From the NCBI RefSeq assembly GCF_004297105.1, contig NZ_SCVE01000001.1:1-64000 (forward strand): DNA of 64,000 nucleotides. The letters are read 5' to 3'. The notes under the pieces were generated by a model. The model did no database searches, had not been told where the DNA came from, and saw only the letters and a list, made by a program, of their open reading frames with translations. The stretch is from Herbiconiux sp. (GTDB taxonomy: Bacteria; Actinomycetota; Actinomycetes; Actinomycetales; Microbacteriaceae). Shown in pieces: positions 1 to 7,410 of the stretch. The position numbers and the translations under genes were made by a program. Positions within the stretch are counted from its first letter, which is position 1, and each line of letters opens with the position of its first letter.

Positions 1-1452
1 GGATGTGGGGGCTAGTTTTCGTTGTGATTGCAGATGCTCGCGACGAGCTCACTCACGGTGTCGGAGTACAGCCCAGGAGTGGGGGCGCTCATGCTGCGGC
101 CCCGAGCTCGGGGAGCTCATGGTGCTGGCCGATAGTGTCGGTACCCACGAGCGTGAGGCGGCACCTCGCGAGAACGTCAAGACCGAGGTAACGACGACCC
201 TCGGCCCATTCGTCAGACTGCTCCGCAAGAACGGCCCCGACGAGGCGGGTGATCGCGGCCCGGTTCGGGAAGATCCCCACCACATCGGTCCTGCGGCGGA
301 TCTCACGGTTCAGGCGCTCGTTCGGGTTATTCGACCAGATCTGCTGCCACACATCTTTCGGGAACGTGGTGAACGCGAGAATGTCAGCCCGGGCAGCATC
401 GAGGTGGTCGTGCACTTCGGGGAGTTTGTCCTCGACGTAGTCCAGGAGCCGGTCGAATTGGGCCTCAACACTTTTCTGGTCGGGTTGGTCGTACACGGAA
501 TGCAGCATCGCTTTCACCGCCGGCCACATGCTCTTCGGGGTCACTGACATCAGGTTCGCAGCGTAGTGCGTGCGACACCGTTGCCACGACGTCCCAGGGA
601 AGTTCGCGCGCATCGCTTCAACGAGGCCAGCGTGCGCGTCAGAGGTGATGAGTTTCACCCCGGTGAGGCCGCGCGCGACAAGGTCTGCGAAGAACCCGTT
701 CCACGCCATCGTGGTCTCCGCGGTCGCCACTTGCATGCCCAGGACTTCCCGATGCCCGTCAGCGTTCACCCCGGTCGCGACGAGCACCATGGTGTTGATC
801 ACCCGCCCGCCCTCACGCACTTTCATCGTGAGTGCGTCGCACGCGACGAACGTGAACGGGCCGGCCTCACCTAACGGCCTCGTGCGAAACTCACGCACAT
901 GCTCGTCCATATCGGCGGCCATTCGGGAGACCTGCGACTTCGACAGGGAATGGATGCCAAGGGTCTTCACGAGTTTGTCCATCCGCCTCGTTGAGACGCC
1001 AGCGAGGTAGGCGTCAGCGACGACGGTGATCATCGCCGCTTCTGAGCGTTTGCGACGTTCGAGGAGCCACTCGGGGAAGTACGTGCCGGAGCGGAGCTTC
1101 GGGATCGCGACGTCTATGGTTCCGACACGCGTATCGAGTTCACGGGTGCGGTATCCGTTGCGGGAATTCACTCGGTCAGCAGAGGGCTTCCCGTACTCGG
1201 CGCCGCAGATCGCATCTGCTTCGGCTGAGAGGAGGGTGTTGATCATGGTTTGCAGCAGGGTGCGCATCAGATCCGGTGATGCGTCGCCCAGCGCGTTGGT
1301 GAGGACGGTGGCAGGGTCGACAATAGAGGGAGTGGTCATCGGTGTGACGCCTTTCGAGTGGGATGTGAGAGTTTCCTCGAAGGAAGATCCCGGTGGCCAC
1401 GCTGACGTTTACTGGCCGGGATCGTTACACCACTCTACGGGGCACTACTGCT
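1..1452 (-). mobile_element. IS256-family insertion sequence, left end unresolved
   Basis: A single minus-strand transposase gene fills nearly the whole segment. The right end is placed near 1452 because a membrane-acyltransferase reading frame with no start of its own begins there. The right end read inward starts GTAGTGCCCCGTAGAGTGG. I could not pair it with a convincing inverted repeat in bases 1-88, and I found no 8-9 bp target duplication. The left end may therefore lie at or before base 1, or the ends may be strongly imperfect. Confidence 0.75.
89..1339 (-). CDS. IS256-family transposase
   Basis: A 416-residue DDE transposase of the Mutator/IS256 type, full length for the family (about 400 aa). 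The catalytic acidic residues can be placed at the D of [10 protein letters not shown], the D of ITSDAHAGL and the E of [14 protein letters not shown], the last being the family signature around the glutamate. It would cut and join the ends of its own element. The ATG at 1339 starts a protein beginning [13 protein letters not shown], and no frameshift is visible, so it may still be active. Its insertion or an associated deletion broke the acyltransferase gene to the right. Confidence 0.93.
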   Translation of the reverse strand: MTTPSIVDPATVLTNALGDASPDLMRTLLQTMINTLLSAEADAICGAEYGKPSADRVNSRNGYRTRELDTRVGTIDVAIPKLRSGTYFPEWLLERRKRSEAAMITVVADAYLAGVSTRRMDKLVKTLGIHSLSKSQVSRMAADMDEHVREFRTRPLGEAGPFTFVACDALTMKVREGGRVINTMVLVATGVNADGHREVLGMQVATAETTMAWNGFFADLVARGLTGVKLITSDAHAGLVEAMRANFPGTSWQRCRTHYAANLMSVTPKSMWPAVKAMLHSVYDQPDQKSVEAQFDRLLDYVEDKLPEVHDHLDAARADILAFTTFPKDVWQQIWSNNPNERLNREIRRRTDVVGIFPNRAAITRLVGAVLAEQSDEWAEGRRYLGLDVLARCRLTLVGTDTIGQHHELPELGAAA

Positions 1453-1944
1453 AACGCAAAAAGCACCTTCGCCATCTATGCATTCCTGGCAAAACCAGCG
1501 CCAGCTATTTTGTCGAGTCTCCTGATGGTGATCGCGCTGCTAAGTGACAATATTCTGCCCATCTCTGAAGTGTCGGATTATTCGCACGTCCTGTTTTCCT
1601 TGGCAGCGCTCGCAGCCCTACCGGGGCTGCTCTCCTCACGCACATGGCTTCCTCGAGCGCTCTCCCTCCCGCCGGTTGCATACTTCGGTACTAGGGCATA
1701 CGCCATATACCTGTTTCACCCATTCGTACTTGACGCTATCGATAGGGTCATAGCCCCTGGTCAATCATCGGTGGCACTCTCGGTCATCAGGCTCGCGTTA
1801 CTCGTAGGAATTTCCTTACTTGTGGCCGAGGTTCTCGGCCGGCTCGTCGAAGGTCCGCTGATCAAGGTAGGGCGGAAGCTTGCGATGCGCGTAGCTCGCC
1901 CCAAAGCCAGGAATTGGAGCGCCCCAGAGCGCGCGGTCGAATAG
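1453..1944 (+). pseudogene. acyltransferase-3 (OafA/YrhL-like) gene, 3' fragment cut by the IS
   Basis: The open frame runs in from IS sequence and encodes about 163 residues with four or five hydrophobic segments. These include the AYAIYLFHPFVL block near the end, typical of the last membrane helices of acyltransferase-3 proteins, which O-acetylate surface or secreted polysaccharides. The usual N-terminal two thirds, with the catalytic histidine, are missing, so the fragment should be inactive. It is less GC-rich than neighbouring genes. It lies just downstream of an exopolysaccharide locus read in the opposite direction, suggesting it once decorated that polymer. Confidence 0.8.
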
Positions 1945-2080
1945 AGCTCACACGATTAGCGATCAAGATCAGAGGGAATGGCGCCAATTGGCGACGTCAG
2001 TTGTGGCCCTGTCCTTTGCGACTTCCGCGTTGGCGTGCAGCAAGACCACGTGTTCCCGCGGTGCAGAGATTCGCTTACTT

Positions 2081-3568
2081 TCAGTAAGCCCCGTCGCTGC
2101 CGAAAACAGCGCGCGCCGTCCTCCAGAGGATCACGATATCGCCGGTGAGCGACCAGTTCTCAACGTAATAGAGGTCAAGGCGAACAGTGTCACCCCACGA
2201 GAGGTTAGAGCGGCCACTGACCTGCCAGAGACCGGTTATGCCCGGCTTCACCAAGAAGCGGCGATGAACGTGTGTCTCATAGAGGTCGACCTCCCGCCTT
2301 AGCGGTGGGCGAGGGCCGACCAGCGACATCGAGCCCCCAAAGACGTTGAAAAGCTGCGGGAGCTCATCGAGACTATAGCGGCGCAGAAACTTGCCGATAG
2401 GCGTGATGCGGGGATCGTCCTTCATCTTGAAAAGGATCTCGTTGCCTCTATCGCGGGAATCGCTCGAGATCGACGCCAGTCGCGCTTCGGCATCGACAAC
2501 CATCGAACGAAACTTGAGCATTTGGAACGAGGTGCCGTTGTAGCCGACCCGGTCCTGCCTAAAGAGCACGGGACCCGGTGTGCTGAGTCGCACCATCATC
2601 GCGATGAGCAAGAGCACCGGCGATAGCAGCAGGATTCCGAAACCGGAAGCAACGACGTCGAAGGAACGCTTTGCGAAGCGCTTTCCGCCCTCGTACCGAG
2701 GAGTCTCGACATGGATCAGAGGTAATCCAGCGACCGGCCGGGTGTGGATTCGGGGTCCACCGATGTCGACCAAACTCGGCGCCACGACGAGGTGCTGCCT
2801 GCCGGGCTCTAGATTCCAGCTAATCTCCCGAACGCGCTCAGGAGGCAGCTCATCGGCCGAGGTGATTACAAGCGTGTCTGCCCCCGACGCCTCGAGCGCT
2901 TCTTTGATCTTGTCAAGATTGCCGAAGATTGGAATCTCCGTGCCAGGAAGATTAGCTGCCACCAGGTTCGTGGGAACACAGGCCCCAACCACGAAATAGC
3001 CGGCCTCCTGCCGACGGCTGAACTCCGCGGCGATGGCCGTCACAGAGGCCTCAGAGCCGAGCAGGAGCACACGCGACGAATACTCTCCCCTCGATCTCTT
3101 GGCACCCAGCCACTGTCGCCACATCCAGCGAGAGAAGACGAGTACGACTAGTCCAAGCGGAAATGCGATGAGAACATACCCGCGCGCGAGATCGAACTTA
3201 AGCAAATACGCAGCAATCGCGACCAGGCCGAATAGGCGTACTGAGCCATCTGCGATGAGTCGGTACTCCTGGGTTCCTGTGCCAATCACTCGGGATTCTC
3301 GTGTGCCATAGACGGATAGCATGACCAGCCACGCGATAAGGATAAACAACGAGACCGCCGTGTAGCTCACACCGAGTTGCGAGAATCGGTCTCGAATGGT
3401 GACATCAGCTGAGTCGAACCCGAACCAGGCGATCTGCACTCCGAAGACGACCCAAATCAACACGAGCACATCGGTCACGAAAAGCCTGTGAGCGAACTGC
3501 TTTCGCCAATTCACCCCGTGCACCGAGGTCGACGACACCTCGGCTACCCTCGCCATGTCACTGACCAT
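2081..3568 (-). CDS. exopolysaccharide polyprenyl glycosylphosphotransferase
   Basis: A 495-residue membrane sugar transferase of the WbaP/CpsE type. It would attach the first sugar phosphate to the undecaprenyl-phosphate carrier at the inner face of the membrane, starting each repeat unit. About five N-terminal membrane helices (residues 25-150) precede a CoA-binding-like middle domain and a C-terminal bacterial sugar transferase domain (about 300-495). That domain shows KRSFDVVASG, the FRSM block, SLDELPQLFNV, LVGPRPP and KPGITGLWQVSGRS. The ATG has a GGGGGAA ribosome site. It is the last gene on the minus strand here, 69 bases after the anchored propeller-like protein; which sugar it transfers cannot be read. 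Confidence 0.93.
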   Translation of the reverse strand: MVSDMARVAEVSSTSVHGVNWRKQFAHRLFVTDVLVLIWVVFGVQIAWFGFDSADVTIRDRFSQLGVSYTAVSLFILIAWLVMLSVYGTRESRVIGTGTQEYRLIADGSVRLFGLVAIAAYLLKFDLARGYVLIAFPLGLVVLVFSRWMWRQWLGAKRSRGEYSSRVLLLGSEASVTAIAAEFSRRQEAGYFVVGACVPTNLVAANLPGTEIPIFGNLDKIKEALEASGADTLVITSADELPPERVREISWNLEPGRQHLVVAPSLVDIGGPRIHTRPVAGLPLIHVETPRYEGGKRFAKRSFDVVASGFGILLLSPVLLLIAMMVRLSTPGPVLFRQDRVGYNGTSFQMLKFRSMVVDAEARLASISSDSRDRGNEILFKMKDDPRITPIGKFLRRYSLDELPQLFNVFGGSMSLVGPRPPLRREVDLYETHVHRRFLVKPGITGLWQVSGRSNLSWGDTVRLDLYYVENWSLTGDIVILWRTARAVFGSDGAY

Positions 3569-3636
3569 CGTTCCCCCAACGTGAACCCAGAATATTGAAC
3601 TTCATCGTTCAGGCAGCAGAAATGTTCTATCAATCG

Positions 3637-4605
3637 TCAATTCTCGAGAACAGACGCCCACGTGACGCCCTGGTCGGGCGAGGTCAACACTGTCGCAGAC
3701 GACCACAAGATCGCCTTCGTTCCCGTGAGCGCCAGAGTAGCGTCTGATAGCGCGATCCCGCGAGAAATGCAGGCAAGGTTCTCCGATTCGTAAGGAGCGG
3801 CCTCGAGACCGATGCTTTGAATGCGGAGGCCGTCGCACGATGTCCCCCCGTCGGCGGCGGTCATCACCTGGGATCCGTCAGCTGCGACCGCGATTGCAGA
3901 CTCTGGGGAAGCAGTAACTGTCTGCCATCCGGGCTCCGCCACCGAGTAGACGTGAATGCCGTCGCTGCAGAGCGCGACCGCGCCACCATTGAATCCCTTA
4001 ACCTCCACAAGATCGGAGCAAGGCTGTTCTGTCTCGACGCCGTAGACCTTGATGGCGCCGGCGGCGTCCGGATCGGCGAACACCGACTCCGAGGTGCGGT
4101 CGGGATACGAGGCCCAGAACTCGCCACCAGTAAACGACGTCACCATCGTGACTACGCAGGTCGGGCCCGTTCTCGCGATCAGGTCGATTTGCGAGTCAGT
4201 CACGTACTCGAGCGACAGTATTTCCCGCACGTCGACGGAGCCGAACGATATCGGCTCCCACACAGCCCCGCCGTCTCGACTGACCTCCGAGGCAGGCGGA
4301 GTGCCTGCCTCGGAGGTCGAGCACGTTCCGCGAGTGGAGCGCACAACGGCGTTGCCATCGAACGTTGTCAACAGCTGTGGACTCGACGACGAGCGAGGAG
4401 TCGGCGTCGAAGTCGCGCTGGCCGTCGATGCCGGAGTGCGCACTGGGCTCCAGGTCGGGGCAGGCCCGGGCAACTCTCCCTCGTTCTCGATGTAAGGCGC
4501 ACGCAGGGCATAGATCACAAGGAGTGCAGCCAGGACGGCGAGAACCCCGATGACCAGAAGCGAGACGAGCCCACCTCGATCAGACCTACCATGCGAGCGG
4601 GCCAC
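3637..4605 (-). CDS. membrane-anchored protein with sialidase/photosystem-assembly-like repeats
   Basis: A 322-residue protein with one membrane helix near the N-terminus (LLVIGVLAVLAALLVIYAL), a Pro/Thr/Ser-rich linker of about 50 residues, then an exported domain. Repeated blocks such as SRDGGAVWEPISF, TSFTGGEFWAS and TSPDQGVTWASVL resemble the Asp-box/BNR repeats of beta-propellers. No catalytic residues are recognisable. The GTG start overlaps the tyrosine-kinase stop by one base, which implies translational coupling and a role in the same exopolysaccharide export system. A structural or binding role is inference. Confidence 0.8.
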   Translation of the reverse strand: MARSHGRSDRGGLVSLLVIGVLAVLAALLVIYALRAPYIENEGELPGPAPTWSPVRTPASTASATSTPTPRSSSSPQLLTTFDGNAVVRSTRGTCSTSEAGTPPASEVSRDGGAVWEPISFGSVDVREILSLEYVTDSQIDLIARTGPTCVVTMVTSFTGGEFWASYPDRTSESVFADPDAAGAIKVYGVETEQPCSDLVEVKGFNGGAVALCSDGIHVYSVAEPGWQTVTASPESAIAVAADGSQVMTAADGGTSCDGLRIQSIGLEAAPYESENLACISRGIALSDATLALTGTKAILWSSATVLTSPDQGVTWASVLEN

Positions 4606-6023
4606 TACCGTTTCGACTTCTTCTTTTTCGAACCCGGCTCTGTGTCTGCCTGGTCATAGCCATACCCGTAGCCGTACCCGTAGCCATATCGGGCATAGCC
4701 ATAGGAGTCAGGGCCCTTCGTGGGCATCATCGTCATGATGACCCCCGTGACGCGTGCACCCACATTCATGACGGCAGTGACCGCTCCACGAACTTGATTC
4801 TTGTGCGCCCGTCCGGCCGCCACCATGAGGAGAGCGCCGGATGTGTTCTTGGCGAGGATCGCGGCGTCAGTAACTGGGAGCAGAGGGGGTGCGTCGAAGA
4901 GAACCGTGTCGAAAGAATTCTCGAGCCCTCTGATGAGCGACACCATCGCCGCGGAGCCGAGCAACTCACTCGGGTTCGGCGGCACCTTTCCGGCGGGAAG
5001 AACGTAGAGGTTGGTATCGCCCCACCGCTGGATGACGTCATTGGGCTGTGCTCGCCCGACGAGGATGTCCGTCAGGCCAGCGCCTCCCTCAAGACCGAGA
5101 TACTCTGCGAGCTTGGGCTTGCGCAGGTCGGCATCGATGATGATGACTTTCTTGCCTGCCAGCGCGATTGCGATCGCAAGGTTCGCTGCCGAAGTGCTCT
5201 TACCTTCACCGGGGACGGAAGACGTCACCACGAAGCTTCGTGCCGTCTCTCCCACGTTGAGGAACTGCAGATTCGTTCTCAAGGTGCGAAAGGACTCTGC
5301 GCGGGGGCTGCGTGGATCGTCTTTCACAACTAGAGGGTTCTCTGGGGTGCCGGAGTCGAAGGCGATACCACCGATGATTGGCGCGTCAGTGATGTGCTCG
5401 ACATCCTGCTCGTTTCGGATCCTTGTGTCGAGTGTCTCTCGCAGAACCGCAAGACCGAGACCGATGACGAGACCGACAAGGGCGCCCAGAGCGATGTTGA
5501 GCGGAACATTCGGGGAAGAAGGTGCCCCAGGAACTACGGCTTGCTGAAGCAGGGTGATCTTGACGGGCGTCACGCCCTCGGCGTTCTCTGGGACCAGTGC
5601 CGAAACCGTGCTCTCAAAGCTGGACGCGACCGCGTTCGCGATCTCGGCGGCTTGGCGGGGGCTGGTGTCGGTGACCGAAATCTCAACGATGACTGTATCT
5701 AGCGGCGACGTAGCGGTGACCTGCTTTGCCAACTGGTTGACATCGACATCCAGGCCTAGCGAGGCAATGACCGGCTGAAGCACGACTGGAGTGGTCACGA
5801 TATCGGCATAAGACTTCACCTGGTTCTGGGCGAAGTTTCCGCCCTGCGTCAAGTCAGAAATGGACCCGGCCGACTGGATCGAGACGAAGACCTTTGACGT
5901 GGCTTGATACTCCGGGGTCTTCAGGATCGAGAAGGTTGCCGCCACTGCGATGCCCAACAGCGTCAACGCAACGATGTAGACCCAACCTTTGCGAAGAACC
6001 CGCAGGTAGTCTCGAAGCTCCAC
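4605..6023 (-). CDS. exopolysaccharide chain-length determinant / BY-type tyrosine autokinase
   Basis: A single-chain Wzz plus kinase protein of 472 residues. The N-terminus (VELRDYLRVLRKGW) leads into the first membrane helix, an extracytoplasmic loop, a second helix near residue 175, and a cytoplasmic kinase domain. Walker A is SSVPGEGKST, Walker A' is VIIIDADLRKPK and Walker B is VLFDAPP. The tail is a tyrosine cluster (YGYGYGYGYGYD) followed by lysines, the usual autophosphorylation site. It would control polymer length and export through phosphorylation cycles. I chose the GTG at 6023 because GGGAGAGG lies nine bases upstream; the longer frame to 6062 lacks such a site. It is the first gene of the minus-strand operon. 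Confidence 0.93.
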   Translation of the reverse strand: MELRDYLRVLRKGWVYIVALTLLGIAVAATFSILKTPEYQATSKVFVSIQSAGSISDLTQGGNFAQNQVKSYADIVTTPVVLQPVIASLGLDVDVNQLAKQVTATSPLDTVIVEISVTDTSPRQAAEIANAVASSFESTVSALVPENAEGVTPVKITLLQQAVVPGAPSSPNVPLNIALGALVGLVIGLGLAVLRETLDTRIRNEQDVEHITDAPIIGGIAFDSGTPENPLVVKDDPRSPRAESFRTLRTNLQFLNVGETARSFVVTSSVPGEGKSTSAANLAIAIALAGKKVIIIDADLRKPKLAEYLGLEGGAGLTDILVGRAQPNDVIQRWGDTNLYVLPAGKVPPNPSELLGSAAMVSLIRGLENSFDTVLFDAPPLLPVTDAAILAKNTSGALLMVAAGRAHKNQVRGAVTAVMNVGARVTGVIMTMMPTKGPDSYGYARYGYGYGYGYGYDQADTEPGSKKKKSKR

Positions 6024-6247
6024 GCAGTACACCCTCTCCCCATGGTGGCGTCGATCAGCCACCGCTGCGTGACAATGGTCTCATAGACGATCAGGCCGAT
6101 CAGGCTGCTCACGTTTCGGGCAGGCAAAATCTGCCTGCGTAATTCCACCGAGAGCGACGTGAACCGCGGCCTCACCCTCCTACTGGGGATGGCCCTGGCG
6201 ATGAACGATATCTAGCGTTGATCGAATAGTCGCTGTTGGGTTTGCCC
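6024..6247. other. non-coding region between divergent genes
   Basis: No convincing gene is present. It must hold the promoter of the tyrosine-kinase operon. A small hairpin with 7-bp arms (GCAGGCA, loop AAATC, TGCCTGC) sits at 6120-6138, and GATCAGGC is repeated at about 6089 and 6099. The rest of the gap, up to 6324, holds the two hairpins listed next. Confidence 0.5.
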
Positions 6248-6269
6248 CCCAGCAAGAACGGATGCTGGG
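6248..6269 (+). promoter_or_regulatory. leader hairpin 1 upstream of the 75-aa protein
   Basis: Arms CCCAGCA (6248-6254) and TGCTGGG (6263-6269) enclose an 8-base loop. It lies about 55 bases before the GTG of the 6325 gene and precedes a second, stronger hairpin, so both could form in one 5' leader. No function is proven. Confidence 0.4.
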
Positions 6270-6291
6270 CCGGAGACAATGAATCGTCTTC

Positions 6292-6320
6292 TCCCTTCCG
6301 GTCCAGCCGACCGGAAGGGA
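6292..6320 (+). promoter_or_regulatory. hairpin sequestering the ribosome binding site of the 75-aa protein
   Basis: Perfect 12-bp arms TCCCTTCCGGTC (6292-6303) and GACCGGAAGGGA (6309-6320) flank a 5-base loop CAGCC. The 3' arm contains the only ribosome site for the GTG at 6325 (GGAAGGGA, four bases before the start). Folding of this stem would hide that site, as expected of a translational switch. Confidence 0.6.
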
Positions 6321-6324
6321 TCTC

Positions 6325-6552
6325 GTGATCGATACCGTCACCAGCTATGCGGCCCATAAGTTCGGGTCAAAGGCGCGGCCGAAGATCGTCGGCCTGTATG
6401 CCGGTGCCGGCGGGTGGCGCGATTCACCGAGTGACGAACGCCTCACTCGCGAGAGTGCCGAGCGACTTCGAGGTGAAGGAGTCACGATGGTTCGAGTGCG
6501 GCATCGGTTTCGCACCGTGGAGGTCATTCTTCGTCGCTACCTGGGGGGATAG
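6325..6552 (+). CDS. 75-aa basic protein, paralogue of the 26967 gene
   Basis: A small basic protein of unknown function. It shares more than half of its residues with the product at 26967-27194 across the full length. The conserved blocks are a KFGS motif, ARPxIVG, YAGAGGW, LTRE[ST]AE, TMVRV and a C-terminal RRYLG. No membrane helix or signal is visible, and the Arg-rich end suggests nucleic-acid or anionic-partner binding (inference). The GTG start is preceded by GGAAGGGA, which is buried in a perfect 12-bp hairpin. Conservation in two copies with matching length argues that this is a real gene. Confidence 0.75.
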   Translation: MIDTVTSYAAHKFGSKARPKIVGLYAGAGGWRDSPSDERLTRESAERLRGEGVTMVRVRHRFRTVEVILRRYLGG

Positions 6553-6643
6553 CGGAGGCACCCGAAATGGGGTCTCCAATTCGGCTCGGCGTGTGGAGTA
6601 TTTTCGCTGCCAGCGGGTCGCGATAGACCCGCCAAGGAGCCCG

Positions 6644-6931
6644 ATGCCGATTCAGAAAGCCCCGATGCCGATTCAAAAGGCAAAGTACGCTGCGATCACG
6701 CTCATGGCCGCCACCTGCGGATGCATCTTGTGCGGGTGCGCGATGCTACCTATCTCCGCATCCACCACCTGCCGCGACTACCTTACCCATGAACAGCAGT
6801 CTCGACGGGAGAGCGCCGAGCAGATCGCTGCACAACAGAACTCTCCCTACAAGGGCAGGATGGCAGGAATTGCTGCCGATGCCATCTGCACCTCGAGCCC
6901 CGAGCGCACTCTTGGGCATGCGCTTGGGTAG
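6644..6931 (+). CDS. small putative lipoprotein
   Basis: A 95-residue protein with a hydrophobic signal (KYAAITLMAATCGCILCGC) that could end in a lipobox LCGC, giving a membrane-anchored mature protein. The rest is polar and charged with no recognised domain (blocks CRDYLTHEQQSRRESAEQ and AADAICTSS). AAGGAG lies at 6635-6640, four bases before the ATG. A 21-base segment containing the start is tandemly duplicated, so the N-terminus reads MPIQKAPMPIQKA and a second in-frame ATG lies at 6665. It ends nine bases before the convergent ribbon-helix-helix gene. Confidence 0.65.
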   Translation: MPIQKAPMPIQKAKYAAITLMAATCGCILCGCAMLPISASTTCRDYLTHEQQSRRESAEQIAAQQNSPYKGRMAGIAADAICTSSPERTLGHALG

Positions 6932-6939
6932 GTAAGCCT

Positions 6940-7152
6940 TCAATTGGACCGGTCGGCGGACGGGCCAGGCAAGTCAAGGTAGTGAACGAGAGCTGTCCGC
7001 ACCACGTCGCTGAGTGTGCGGCCTTCGCTCTGCGCTTTGGTCAGAGCCGCCTTGTAGAGAGACGCAGGGATTCGAAAGCCATGCATCGGTGTCTTTGGTT
7101 GATTTGGCACAGTGACAGTGTGGCACTCATTTACTGAATTAATGTCATCCAA
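6940..7152 (-). CDS. ribbon-helix-helix (CopG-like) DNA-binding protein
   Basis: About 70 residues. The C-terminal part HGFRIPASLYKAALTKAQ, followed by EGRTLSDVVRTALVHYL, has the beta strand and two-helix pattern of ribbon-helix-helix repressors (RIP, then SDVVRTAL). The start is uncertain: TTG at 7152 has an AAGG six bases upstream, while later GTG or ATG codons lack a ribosome site. It is divergent from the zinc-ribbon gene at 7192, and a perfect 14-bp palindrome lies between them, the expected arrangement for a small repressor controlling the shared promoter region. No toxin partner is evident. Confidence 0.7.
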   Translation of the reverse strand: MDDINSVNECHTVTVPNQPKTPMHGFRIPASLYKAALTKAQSEGRTLSDVVRTALVHYLDLPGPSADRSN

Positions 7153-7155
7153 TGC

Positions 7156-7185
7156 TTGCCTTGGTGCAATTGCACCGCGTAGAAT
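7156..7185 (+). promoter_or_regulatory. leaderless promoter of the zinc-ribbon gene
   Basis: TTGCCT at 7156-7161 and TAGAAT at 7180-7185 are separated by 18 bases. The ATG at 7192 lies exactly six bases after the -10, where transcription should begin, so the mRNA would be leaderless. Confidence 0.6.
7163..7176. promoter_or_regulatory. perfect 14-bp palindrome, candidate operator
   Basis: GGTGCAATTGCACC is a perfect palindrome inside the -35/-10 spacer of the promoter above and 11 bases outside the proposed start of the divergent ribbon-helix-helix gene. Its position suits a repressor site; the link to that regulator is inference. Confidence 0.55.
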
Positions 7186-7191
7186 TTAAGC

Positions 7192-7377
7192 ATGGAATCC
7201 TCACATTTGAAGGTCGTTGACATAGGTGACCGCCTGCCGAATCGGCTGAAGCGGTGTCGGCAGTGCGGCATCCGGGTGCCCCGCGACGAGATGATCTACG
7301 GGTTCAAGGCATGCTCCGACGATTGCGCCGATGAGATCTGGATTCGAGAGCAAGCGCTGCTCGATTCGGATAAATGA
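7192..7377 (+). CDS. 61-aa zinc-ribbon-like protein
   Basis: A small soluble protein with the pattern CRQCGIRVPRDEM followed by KACSDDCADE. The four cysteines (C-x2-C and C-x3-C, about 19 residues apart) could bind one zinc ion. No other domain is present. The ATG directly follows a leaderless -10 and there is no ribosome site. A role in regulation or as a metal-binding accessory is conceivable but not shown. The neighbouring palindrome suggests control by the divergent ribbon-helix-helix protein. Confidence 0.65.
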   Translation: MESSHLKVVDIGDRLPNRLKRCRQCGIRVPRDEMIYGFKACSDDCADEIWIREQALLDSDK

Positions 7378-7410
7378 GTGAATGTCAGTGGCTCCTGATC
7401 GAATTTAGAC

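Noticed and set aside
1..88. A left inverted repeat or target duplication for the IS256 element
   Set aside because: Only a GGTGT word matches the right end; the alignment is too weak to place the boundary.
5..547. Long plus-strand reading frame opposite the transposase
   Set aside because: Antisense frame in GC-rich coding DNA with no domain; the minus-strand transposase has all catalytic motifs.
2074..2088. CTTACT-TTC-AGTAAG hairpin at the sugar-transferase stop, sharing the word TACTTTCAGTA with 18373-18383
   Set aside because: Short and without further similarity; probably coincidence.
6940..7377. Toxin-antitoxin pair formed by the ribbon-helix-helix and zinc-ribbon genes
   Set aside because: The genes are divergent, not overlapping in one operon, and the zinc-ribbon protein resembles no known toxin.
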